A stretch of 14,206 nt of DNA from assembly GCA_902477055.1 (NCBI GenBank), contig CABSFY010000061.1:1-14206 (forward strand). Direction: 5' to 3'. A program made the position numbers and the translations under genes. Position 1 is the first letter of the stretch. Every line of letters begins with the position of its first letter. The DNA is from an uncultured Eubacteriales bacterium (GTDB lineage: Bacteria > Bacillota > Clostridia > Oscillospirales > Oscillospiraceae). The notes under the pieces were generated by a model. It was not told the origin of the DNA. It worked only from the letters and a program-made list of their open reading frames with translations, and ran no database searches. This document shows, piece after piece, positions 6,761 through 13,603 of the stretch.

Positions 6761-7302
6761 ATTACGCCGCAATTAAAACCTATGACATTGCAAATGGGCC
6801 GGGCGTTCGCTCGGTGATCTTCGTTTCCGGCTGCACGCGCCACTGCAAGGAGTGCTTCCAGCCGCAGACGTGGGACTTCGACTACGGTGCGCCGCTGACG
6901 CAGGAGGTTACGGACTACCTGCTCGAAACGCTCGCGCCGCCGCAGATCGCCGGGCTGACCGTCCTCGGCGGCGAGCCGTTTGAGCCGCGCAACCAGGCCG
7001 GGGTGCTGGCCCTGCTGGAGCAGGTGCGGGCGGTCTATCCGCAGAAGTCCATCTGGGCCTTCACCGGCTACCTGCTCGACGCGGAGCTGCTGGCCGGAAC
7101 GGTCGGCGACCCGGCAACGGTACAAAAAATTCTGGCCCTGCTGGACGTGCTGGTAGACGGGCCGTTTATGATTGAGAAGAAAAATCTGACGCTGCGCTTC
7201 CGAGGCTCGGAAAATCAGCGCCTCATTGATATGAAAAAAACGCTGCAAGCGGGAAGCGTCGTCCTCTGGGACGATGGGTACACGCGGGGAGGAAGCCGAT
7301 GA
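6757..7302 (+). CDS. nrdG: Anaerobic ribonucleoside-triphosphate reductase activating protein
   Basis: NrdG is the radical-SAM activase that places the glycyl radical on the class III reductase NrdD, allowing oxygen-independent dNTP synthesis in the cytoplasm. The protein has 181 residues. The [4Fe-4S]-binding CX3CX2C motif is C26, C30, C33 in GCTRHCKEC, preceded by the family's NGPGVR segment. The SAM-binding GGEP is at 71-74, and the C terminus carries LRFRGSENQRLID, which is characteristic of NrdG. An AAAGGGG ribosome site (about 6743-6749) precedes the start, which overlaps the previous stop as ATGA. The next gene is dut, also part of dNTP metabolism. nrdD is not adjacent and must lie elsewhere if the system works. 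Confidence 0.95.
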   Translation: MNYAAIKTYDIANGPGVRSVIFVSGCTRHCKECFQPQTWDFDYGAPLTQEVTDYLLETLAPPQIAGLTVLGGEPFEPRNQAGVLALLEQVRAVYPQKSIWAFTGYLLDAELLAGTVGDPATVQKILALLDVLVDGPFMIEKKNLTLRFRGSENQRLIDMKKTLQAGSVVLWDDGYTRGGSR

Positions 7303-7745
7303 TGCGCGAGGTAAAAGTCAAAAAGCTCTATGAAAACGCAAAGCTGCCGGTTTACGGGACAGAGTTTTCCGCCGGGGCGGATCTCTGCGCCTGCCTCGAT
7401 GTGCCGGTGACGCTCCAGCCCGGCGAAACGCGCCTGATCTCTATCGGCATCGCCATGGAAATCCCCGCGGGCTACGCCGGACTGGTCTACGCCCGCAGCG
7501 GCCTTGCCTCCAAGCGCGGTTTGGCCCCGGCGAACAAGGTCGGCGTGGTCGATTCGGACTATCGCGGTGAGTTTTTCGTGCCGCTGCACAACCACGGCGC
7601 CGTGCCGCAGACCATCGAGCCGGGCGATCGCATCGCGCAGATGATTCTGACACCTTATCTGACCGCAAACTTCATCGAAGCCGACACGCTTTCTGACACC
7701 GTTCGCGGAGAGGGCGGCTTTGGCTCGACGGGGACGAACGGATGA
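7299..7745 (+). CDS. dut: dUTP diphosphatase (dUTPase)
   Basis: The enzyme hydrolyses dUTP to dUMP and pyrophosphate, preventing uracil incorporation and supplying the dTMP precursor. The protein has 148 residues, standard for the trimeric family, and all five motifs are intact: AGADL (25-29), RSGLASKRG (66-74), GVVDSDYRGE with catalytic Asp85 (82-91), GDRIAQ (109-114) and RGEGGFGSTG (136-145). Two adjacent ATG codons (7299 and 7302) can serve as start. The first overlaps the nrdG stop as ATGA and lies 6 bases after GGAGG (7288-7292); the second lies 9 bases after it, and the protein would differ by one Met only. The gene overlaps ygiQ by 4 nt at its end. The grouping with nrdG suggests joint control of dNTP supply. 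Confidence 0.97.
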   Translation: MMREVKVKKLYENAKLPVYGTEFSAGADLCACLDVPVTLQPGETRLISIGIAMEIPAGYAGLVYARSGLASKRGLAPANKVGVVDSDYRGEFFVPLHNHGAVPQTIEPGDRIAQMILTPYLTANFIEADTLSDTVRGEGGFGSTGTNG

Positions 7746-9766
7746 GCTTCCTGCCGGTCGATTGCCGCGAAATGGCGGCGCTGGGCTGGGAACGGCCCGA
7801 TTTTGTCTACGTCATCGGCGATGCCTATGTCGATCACCCGTCCTTCGGCCACGCCATCATCAGCCGCGTACTGGAAAGCGCAGGGTATAAGGTTGCGATC
7901 TGCTCTCAGCCGGACTGGAAGGACCCGAATTCCATCAACGAATTCGGCACGCCCCGCCTCGGCTGGCTCGTCAGCGGCGGCAACATGGACTCGATGGTCA
8001 ACCACTATTCCGTCGGCAAGCACCGCCGCAAAACCGATGCCTACACCGACGGCGGCGTGACCGGCAAGCGCCCGGACTACGCGACGATCGTCTACTGCAA
8101 CCTTATCCGCCGCACGCATCCGCACGAGGCGATTTTGATCGGCGGCATCGAGGCCAGCCTGCGCAGACTGGCACATTACGATTACTGGTCAGACAAGCTA
8201 AAGCGCTCCATCCTGCTCGATTCGCAGGCCGACCTGCTGCTGTACGGCATGGGCGAAAAGAGCATCGTCGAGGCTGCCGATGCGCTGGACAGCGGACTTT
8301 CCGTCCACGACCTGACGTTCTTGGCCGGAACGGCCTACCGCACGACCGCGCCCGATACGGATGAGGCGATCATTTTACCCGCATATTCCGAACTTTTGCA
8401 GAATAAAAAGCGCTATGCAGAGAGCTTTTATCTGCAATATCAGAACACCGACCCGTTTTCGGCCAAGCGGCTCATCGAGCCGTATGGCCGCGAGTTTGTC
8501 GTGCAGAATCCGCCGCAGAAGCCGCTGACGACGGAGGAAATGGATGCGGTGTACGCTCTGCCCTATGAAAATGCGCCCCATCCGTCGTACAAAAACGGCG
8601 TTCCCGCGATTTCGGAGGTCCAATTTTCGCTCGTTTCCAACCGCGGCTGCTTCGGCGGCTGCTCGTTCTGCGCGTTAACATTCCATCAAGGCCGCATCAT
8701 TCAGACGCGGAGCCACGCCTCGCTGCTCGAAGAAGCGAAGCGCATGACGCAGCATCCGGACTTCAAGGGTTACATCCACGATGTCGGCGGCCCGACGGCG
8801 AACTTCCGCCAGCCCGCCTGCGAAAAGCAGTTAAAGGCCGGGGCCTGCCCGAACCGGCAGTGCCTGTTCCCAAAACCATGCCGGAATCTGCGGGCGGATC
8901 ATACGGATTATGTAAACCTGTTGCAGGAGCTTCGCACCTTACCCGGCGTGAAGAAGGTTTTTGTCCGCAGCGGTATTCGCTTCGACTACCTGCTGGCCGA
9001 CAAGAGCGACGCTTTTTTACGCGAATTGGTGCAATATCACGTTTCCGGTCAGCTCAAGGTCGCGCCGGAACACGTGTCTGCACCCGTCCTGCGCCGCATG
9101 GGTAAGCCGGAACACGCGGTCTACGAGGAATTCTGCCGCCGCTACCGGGCGCTGAACGACCGCCTTGGCCTGAAGCAGTTCCTCGTCCCGTACCTCATGA
9201 GCTCGCACCCCGGCTCGACGCTGCGCGAGGCGGTCGAGCTGGCGGAATACTGCCGCGACCTCGGCTATATGCCGGAGCAGGTCCAGGATTTTTATCCCAC
9301 CCCCTCGACACTCTCGACGGTCATGTATTACACCGGCCTCGACCCGCGCACGATGGAGCCGGTCTACGTCCCCACCGACCCGCACGAAAAGGCAATGCAG
9401 CGCGCGCTGATTCAGTATCGCGACCCGAAGAATTACGCGCTGGTCCATGAGGCGCTGGAAAAGGCGCACCGCACCGACCTCATCGGCTACGACGCGAAGT
9501 GCCTCATCCGCCCCCGCAAGGGCGAAAAGCCCGGCGGCGAGGCCCGCAGCGAAAAGCGCAAGGCCGCGCCCGCCCGTCCGGAGGCCCGGCCGCCAAAGAA
9601 GCCGTCGAGGCCTGCCCGCGGCGCAAACGCACCGAAGCCTACCGCCAAAAAAACGGCCGAAAAGCAGCCCATGCGGCCGATTCCGACGAAAAAACCGACC
9701 CCGGCGCCGCCGACCCCGGCGCAGCTGGCCCGCGCCGAGCAATATCTGAAGCGCCGCAAGAAATGA
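7742..9766 (+). CDS. ygiQ: YgiQ family radical SAM protein
   Basis: This large radical-SAM protein is of the YgiQ (UPF0313) family; its substrate and reaction are not established. The protein has 674 residues, in the family range. An N-terminal domain (about 1-270) contains the characteristic SGGNMDSMVNHY and GGIEASLRR. The radical-SAM core follows, with the cluster motif CX3CX2C at C303, C307, C310 (RGCFGGCSFC). A C-terminal YgiQ domain has VQDFYPTPSTLSTVMYYTG. From about residue 590 to 674 comes a low-complexity tail rich in Lys, Arg, Pro and Ala, probably disordered and very basic, ending YLKRRKK. Its start overlaps the dut stop (ATGA), and no strong ribosome site is visible, consistent with translation coupled to dut. 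Family assignment is secure; function is not. Confidence 0.93.
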   Translation: MSFLPVDCREMAALGWERPDFVYVIGDAYVDHPSFGHAIISRVLESAGYKVAICSQPDWKDPNSINEFGTPRLGWLVSGGNMDSMVNHYSVGKHRRKTDAYTDGGVTGKRPDYATIVYCNLIRRTHPHEAILIGGIEASLRRLAHYDYWSDKLKRSILLDSQADLLLYGMGEKSIVEAADALDSGLSVHDLTFLAGTAYRTTAPDTDEAIILPAYSELLQNKKRYAESFYLQYQNTDPFSAKRLIEPYGREFVVQNPPQKPLTTEEMDAVYALPYENAPHPSYKNGVPAISEVQFSLVSNRGCFGGCSFCALTFHQGRIIQTRSHASLLEEAKRMTQHPDFKGYIHDVGGPTANFRQPACEKQLKAGACPNRQCLFPKPCRNLRADHTDYVNLLQELRTLPGVKKVFVRSGIRFDYLLADKSDAFLRELVQYHVSGQLKVAPEHVSAPVLRRMGKPEHAVYEEFCRRYRALNDRLGLKQFLVPYLMSSHPGSTLREAVELAEYCRDLGYMPEQVQDFYPTPSTLSTVMYYTGLDPRTMEPVYVPTDPHEKAMQRALIQYRDPKNYALVHEALEKAHRTDLIGYDAKCLIRPRKGEKPGGEARSEKRKAAPARPEARPPKKPSRPARGANAPKPTAKKTAEKQPMRPIPTKKPTPAPPTPAQLARAEQYLKRRKK

Positions 9767-9805
9767 CCCCGCCGCGCCGGGGAAACCACACGACAGGAGG
9801 CCCTC

Positions 9806-10507
9806 ATGAAGCTGCCGATCTCAAAACGACTGCAATGCGTCGCCGCGCTGGTGCCGGAGGGCGCGCGCGTGGCGGACATCGGCTGCGACCACGGCTATCT
9901 GAGCCTCTACCTGCTGCAAACCGGCCGCGCGGCCTTCGTCCACGCCTGCGATCTGCGGGAAAAGCCGCTGGAAAACGCGCGGGAAAACGCCGCCCGTTTC
10001 GGCATTTCCAAGGGGCTGTGTCTTTCGTGTGCGGACGGCCTGCTCGCGGTGGACCCCGCCGGCGTGGACACGATCGTCTGCGCGGGCATGGGCGGCGACC
10101 TGATCGCGCAGATCTTACGCGATGCGCCGTGGGTCCGCGACGAGCGCTATCTTCTGATTTTGCAGCCGCAGTCCGGCGGCAGTGATCTGCGGCGCTTTCT
10201 TGCCGAGCGCGGCTTCGGGACGCTGCGCGAGGAGCTGGCGGAGGACGGCGGCTTTCTGTACAATATCATCTGCGCCCGCTTCGGCTCCGCCGTGCCGCTG
10301 TCGCCGGGGGAGCAGTACGTCCCGCCGTGCCTGCTGCATGGCGGCAGTCTGCTTTTGCCGCGTTATCTGAAACGCATCGAGCGCGCACTGCGCCTGACGG
10401 TCGAGGGCCTGTCCCGCGCAGCCGACCCGGCAAGCCGTGAGCGGCTCGAATATTTCCAAACTGCCCTGAACGAGGTGCGCGGTTTCCGTGCGGAAATCGA
10501 ACCATAA
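9806..10507 (+). CDS. trmK: tRNA (adenine(22)-N1)-methyltransferase TrmK
   Basis: TrmK methylates N1 of A22 in the D-loop of tRNAs such as tRNA(Ser) and tRNA(Tyr), using S-adenosylmethionine. It is typical of Gram-positive bacteria. The 233-residue protein has an N-terminal Rossmann methyltransferase domain with SAM motif I ADIGCDHGYLSLYL (23-36), acidic D49 after strand 2, and the TrmK signature AGMGGDLI (93-100). A C-terminal helical region is rich in Arg and Leu (about 190-233). AGGAGG (9795-9800) lies 5 bases before the start. It follows ygiQ by 39 bp, which contains only a small GC hairpin without T-run, so it may belong to the same transcript. The Nif3-like gene follows by 11 bp, the conserved yqfN-yqfO order of Bacillus and its relatives. 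Confidence 0.93.
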   Translation: MKLPISKRLQCVAALVPEGARVADIGCDHGYLSLYLLQTGRAAFVHACDLREKPLENARENAARFGISKGLCLSCADGLLAVDPAGVDTIVCAGMGGDLIAQILRDAPWVRDERYLLILQPQSGGSDLRRFLAERGFGTLREELAEDGGFLYNIICARFGSAVPLSPGEQYVPPCLLHGGSLLLPRYLKRIERALRLTVEGLSRAADPASRERLEYFQTALNEVRGFRAEIEP

Positions 10508-10518
10508 GGAGATTTATT

Positions 10519-11310
10519 ATGCCGACTGTCCAAACGATTTATGATTTTTTACAAACACTTGCGCCGGAGTCCATGGCCTACGATTGGGACCATGTCGGCC
10601 TGCTCTGCGGCCGTGCTGACCGGGAGGTGCGGCGGCTGCTGGTCGCGCTCGACCCGTTTTTGCCGGTTTGCGAGGAGGCGGCGGCGCTTGGCTGCCAGCT
10701 CCTGGTCACACATCACCCGGCGATCTGGGACCTGAAGGCCGTCAACGACGCAACGCCTGCGGGCCGTGCCTTACTATTTTTGGTTGAAAACGGCATCTCT
10801 GCGCTTAACGCGCACACGAATCTCGACTGCGCCCCCGGCGGCGTGAATGATTGCCTTGCGGCAAGGGTTGGTTTACATAATGCCGCCGCCATCGATCCGG
10901 CCGGTGTAGATGCCAACGGCCGTCCCTACGGCCTTCTGCGCGGCGGCGACCTCGCGGAAGCGGCAGAGCCTGAGGCGTTCGTGCGCCACGTCAAGGCTGC
11001 GCTGAACTGCGAAGGTGTTCGCTATGTCCACGCTGGGCGGACGGTCCGGCGCGTGGCGGTCGGTGGCGGGAGCTGCGGCGACGCGCTGTTCCGCGTGGCT
11101 GAGCTGGGCTACGATGCCTTTGTCACCGCCGACTGCAAGTACAATCAGTTCGCCGACGCGCAGGCGCTGGGTCTGACGCTCGTGGACGCGGGGCATTTTG
11201 AAACTGAAAATCCGGTCTGCGCCTACCTCGCCGCCGCTATGCGGGAGCGTTTCCCGGAGGTTGAGGTAATTTTGTCGAAAAATCACCGGGACTGCATTAA
11301 ATTCGCATAA
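10519..11310 (+). CDS. Nif3-like dinuclear metal center protein (YqfO family, short form)
   Basis: This is a member of the Nif3/DUF34 family, which forms toroidal hexamers with a two-metal site; the biochemical role is unsettled (GTP cyclohydrolase I type 2 activity has been proposed for some members). The protein has 263 residues. Metal ligands are visible as HH in THHPAIW (65-66), D103 in HTNLDCAPGG, and H226 and E230 in AGHFETENP. The central PII-like insertion that makes Bacillus YqfO about 370 aa is absent here; the two halves join near residues 120-145. AAGGAG (10506-10511) overlaps the trmK stop codon and lies 7 bases from the start. Pairing with trmK is conserved in Firmicutes and hints at a link to tRNA or nucleotide metabolism, but no function should be assigned. 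Confidence 0.92.
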   Translation: MPTVQTIYDFLQTLAPESMAYDWDHVGLLCGRADREVRRLLVALDPFLPVCEEAAALGCQLLVTHHPAIWDLKAVNDATPAGRALLFLVENGISALNAHTNLDCAPGGVNDCLAARVGLHNAAAIDPAGVDANGRPYGLLRGGDLAEAAEPEAFVRHVKAALNCEGVRYVHAGRTVRRVAVGGGSCGDALFRVAELGYDAFVTADCKYNQFADAQALGLTLVDAGHFETENPVCAYLAAAMRERFPEVEVILSKNHRDCIKFA

Positions 11311-11315
11311 GCCGG

Positions 11316-11344
11316 TTGTTTTTTGCGCGTGCTTATGCTAAAAT
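11316..11344 (+). promoter_or_regulatory. Sigma-A promoter of yebC
   Basis: A -35 box TTGTTT (11316-11321) and a -10 box TAAAAT (11339-11344) are 17 bases apart, with TGC before the -10. It starts 6 bases after the stop codon of the Nif3-like gene, leaving a leader of about 30 nt. No terminator separates it from the upstream genes, so read-through is possible. Confidence 0.75.
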
Positions 11345-11380
11345 ACAGGATGAGATTTTAACAAGAAGGGAAGAACTACC

Positions 11381-12118
11381 ATGTCGGGTCATTCCAAGTG
11401 GCATAATATTCAGAAAACTAAGGGTGCGCAGGACGCAAAGCGCGCCGCCGCGTTCACCAAGATCGCGAAGGAAATGTACGTCGCGGTCAAGGAGGGCGGC
11501 GGCTCGACCGACCCCAACTATAACTCCCGCCTCGCGACCGTTATCACCAAGGCCAAGGCCGCGAATATGCCCAACGACAACATCAAGCGCGTGCTGGAAA
11601 AGGCCGCGAACGCCGGCTCCGGCGACGCGTATGAGGCCATCACCTATGAGGGCTACGGCCCCGGCGGCGTGGCCGTGATTGTCGAAACCATGACCGAAAA
11701 CCGCAACCGTACCGCGGGCAATATGCGCCATCATTTTGACAAGTATGGCGGCAAGATGGGCACGACCGGCTGCGTTAGCTGGAACTTCGCGAAGAAGGGC
11801 GTCCTCGTCATCGACAACGAGGACGGCGACTACGAAGAGGATGCCGTCATGATGGACGCGATGGACTGCGGCGCGGACGACTTCGAGGCCGAGGAGGATT
11901 GCTTCACCATCTACACCGACCCCGACGACTTCAACGCCGTCGCCGACGCGCTGAGCAAGAAGGGCTACAGCTTCGTTTCTGCCCAGATCGAAATGGTCCC
12001 CGGCGAGTATAAAAAGCTCGAAAACCCGGACGACATCGCCATGATGGAAAAGATGCTCGATATCTTCGATGACGACGACGATGTTCAGAACACCTGGCAT
12101 AACTGGGATCGCGATTGA
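11381..12118 (+). CDS. yebC: YebC/PmpR/TACO1 family protein
   Basis: Members were first described as DNA-binding regulators (PmpR, YebC). More recent work on some members, and on mitochondrial TACO1, points to translation, including relief of stalling at proline-rich stretches. The 245-residue protein begins with the invariant MSGHSKWHNIQKTKGAQD and continues with NMPNDNIKR, YEGYGPGGVAV and the NRNRTAGNMRHHFDKYGG segment, covering the N-terminal helical domain and the two alpha/beta domains. The C terminus is strongly acidic (FDDDDDVQNT). The gene has its own promoter and a strong terminator, so it is probably monocistronic. GAAGGG (about 11365-11370) is the ribosome site, 10 bases before the start. 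Which of the two proposed activities applies here cannot be told from sequence. Confidence 0.95.
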   Translation: MSGHSKWHNIQKTKGAQDAKRAAAFTKIAKEMYVAVKEGGGSTDPNYNSRLATVITKAKAANMPNDNIKRVLEKAANAGSGDAYEAITYEGYGPGGVAVIVETMTENRNRTAGNMRHHFDKYGGKMGTTGCVSWNFAKKGVLVIDNEDGDYEEDAVMMDAMDCGADDFEAEEDCFTIYTDPDDFNAVADALSKKGYSFVSAQIEMVPGEYKKLENPDDIAMMEKMLDIFDDDDDVQNTWHNWDRD

Positions 12119-12128
12119 TGGAACACCC

Positions 12129-12170
12129 CAAGCCTCCGTGCGCACAAATCCGCACGGAGGCTTGATTTTT
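12129..12170 (+). terminator. Rho-independent terminator of yebC
   Basis: A perfect 14-bp stem (12129-12142 with 12151-12164) and an 8-nt loop are followed by ATTTTT. It begins 10 bases after the yebC stop codon and is a very strong canonical terminator. Confidence 0.95.
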
Positions 12171-12171
12171 A

Positions 12172-12197
12172 GCTTCGTAAGCAGACGAAGCCTTTTG
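12172..12197 (+). terminator. Second, weaker terminator-like hairpin after yebC
   Basis: GCTTCGT (12172-12178) pairs perfectly with ACGAAGC (12185-12191) around AAGCAG and is followed by CTTTTG. It lies directly behind the strong yebC terminator and could act as a backup. The T-run is short, so the call is tentative. Confidence 0.45.
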
Positions 12198-12212
12198 CTG
12201 CATTCGGCATAC

Positions 12213-12242
12213 TTGCTTTCGGGGCGGTTTCGCTGGTATAAT
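12213..12242 (+). promoter_or_regulatory. Sigma-A promoter of the fucosidase-aminopeptidase unit
   Basis: A -35 box TTGCTT (12213-12218) and a perfect -10 TATAAT (12237-12242) are separated by 18 bases, with TGG before the -10. The predicted start leaves a leader of about 35-40 nt. I see no operator or catabolite-repression site near it. Confidence 0.82.
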
Positions 12243-12286
12243 AATGAAAAAGCGCGGCGGAGGCTGCGCAGGAAGGAGCGGCATCG

Positions 12287-13588
12287 ATGACGGATAGAGA
12301 AAAACGCGTGCGGTGGTTTCAGGAGGCCCGGTTTGGGATGTTCCTGCATTGGGGGCTTTACGCGATTCCCGGACGCGGCGAGTGGTACATGAGCGGGGCG
12401 CGGATGCCGGCGGCGCAATATGAGCGCTATCTACAGGAGTTCACTGCGAAGGCCTACGACCCCAGAGCTTGGGCGAGGCGGGCGAAGCGGGCCGGGATGC
12501 AGTATGTCGTGCTGACGGCGAAGCATCACGACGGATTTTGTCTGTTCGACTCGAAATTGACAGATTACAAAAGCACAAACGCGCCGTGCGGGCGCGATCT
12601 GGTGCGGGAATTTGTGGAGGCTGTCCGTGCCGAGGGGCTGCGCGTGGGACTGTATTACTCGCTGCTCGATTGGCACCACCCGGATTTTCCGAAGTATAAC
12701 GACCCCAACCATCCGATGCGCGGCAATCCCGCCTATGAACACGAGCAGATCGACTTTGACCGCTATCTTGCCTATCTGCACGGTCAGGTCGAGGAGTTGG
12801 TCACAAACTACGGCAAGATTGACATTTTATGGTTCGATTTTGCCTACGGCGAGCTGCGCGGCGAGGCGTGGAAGGCCACGGAGCTGATGCAGATGGTGCG
12901 CCGCCACCAGCCGGAGGTCGTCGTAGATAACCGGCTCGAGGCCAGCGGCGAGAGCTACGGGAGCCTTGTTACGGAAAACCCGGCGTATTACAGCGGCGAT
13001 TTCGTCAGCCCGGAACAGCTCCTGCCGCCGGAGGGCATCCGCAATGTCCGCGGCGAACGCGTGCCGTGGGAGCTTTGTGCGACGATGAACAACAACTGGG
13101 GTTATGTGCCCTATGACACGAATTACAAGCCCGCGTCCATGCTGATTCGCAAGCTGGTCGAGTGCGTCAGCAAGGGCGGCAACATGATCCTGAACGTCGG
13201 CCCGGACGCAACCGGCCGCTTCCCGGCGCAGAGCTGCCGTCTGCTGGACGAGATTGGCGCATGGATGGCGCGTAACGGCGAGAGCATCTACGGCTGCGGC
13301 AGCGCGGAGCTTCCGAAGCCGGACTGGGGCTGGTACACCAGAGGCGCGGGAAAGCTCTACGCACACGTGCTGGAAGCGCCGCTCGGACCGCTGCCGCTGA
13401 CCGGCCTCGCGCCGGAGCGGATCGGGGCGGTGCGGCGGCTTGCGGACGGCGGCGAGGTAGTGCGCGGCGAGAGCTGGGTCACGAGCGCATATGAAAACCT
13501 CGCCTTCGTCAGCTTCGGGACGGTCCCGCAGTACACCTATCCGCTGCCGGACCAGATCGACACCGTGCTGGAAATTGAGTATCGATAG
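12287..13588 (+). CDS. Alpha-L-fucosidase, glycoside hydrolase family 29
   Basis: A retaining exo-fucosidase that removes terminal alpha-L-fucose from oligosaccharides. The 433-residue protein starts directly in the (beta/alpha)8-type catalytic domain: RFGMFLHWGLY (15-25), AKHHDGFCLF (78-87), YYSLLDWHHPD (123-133), and DILWFDF (179-185), in which Asp184 is the expected nucleophile. It continues with WELCATMNNNWGY (261-273) and GGNMILNVGPDATGRFP (297-313). The general acid/base Glu varies within GH29 and I do not assign it. There is a short C-terminal beta-rich part (about 345-433) but no separate carbohydrate-binding or discoidin module. No signal peptide is present, so it should work in the cytoplasm on imported fucosides. 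AAGGAG (12273-12278) lies 8 bases before the start. The aminopeptidase follows after 15 bp. Fucose versus another sugar as true substrate is not proven. Confidence 0.93.
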   Translation: MTDREKRVRWFQEARFGMFLHWGLYAIPGRGEWYMSGARMPAAQYERYLQEFTAKAYDPRAWARRAKRAGMQYVVLTAKHHDGFCLFDSKLTDYKSTNAPCGRDLVREFVEAVRAEGLRVGLYYSLLDWHHPDFPKYNDPNHPMRGNPAYEHEQIDFDRYLAYLHGQVEELVTNYGKIDILWFDFAYGELRGEAWKATELMQMVRRHQPEVVVDNRLEASGESYGSLVTENPAYYSGDFVSPEQLLPPEGIRNVRGERVPWELCATMNNNWGYVPYDTNYKPASMLIRKLVECVSKGGNMILNVGPDATGRFPAQSCRLLDEIGAWMARNGESIYGCGSAELPKPDWGWYTRGAGKLYAHVLEAPLGPLPLTGLAPERIGAVRRLADGGEVVRGESWVTSAYENLAFVSFGTVPQYTYPLPDQIDTVLEIEYR

Positions 13589-13603
13589 AAAGGCCTGCAA
13601 GCT

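Noticed and set aside
4902..6772. Long minus-strand open frames opposite the PAP2 and hydrolase genes (4902-5936, 5732-6772)
   Set aside because: The compositions are rich in Arg, Gln and His, no domain is seen, and the plus-strand genes have complete catalytic motifs and ribosome sites.
9767..9782. Hairpin CCCCG/CGGGG between ygiQ and trmK
   Set aside because: It has a 5-bp stem and no T-run, so it cannot be called a terminator.
11333..12418. Open frame of 361 codons on the minus strand opposite yebC
   Set aside because: It runs across the yebC terminator and both flanking promoters, shows no family motif, and is antisense to an invariant protein. It is treated as a shadow.
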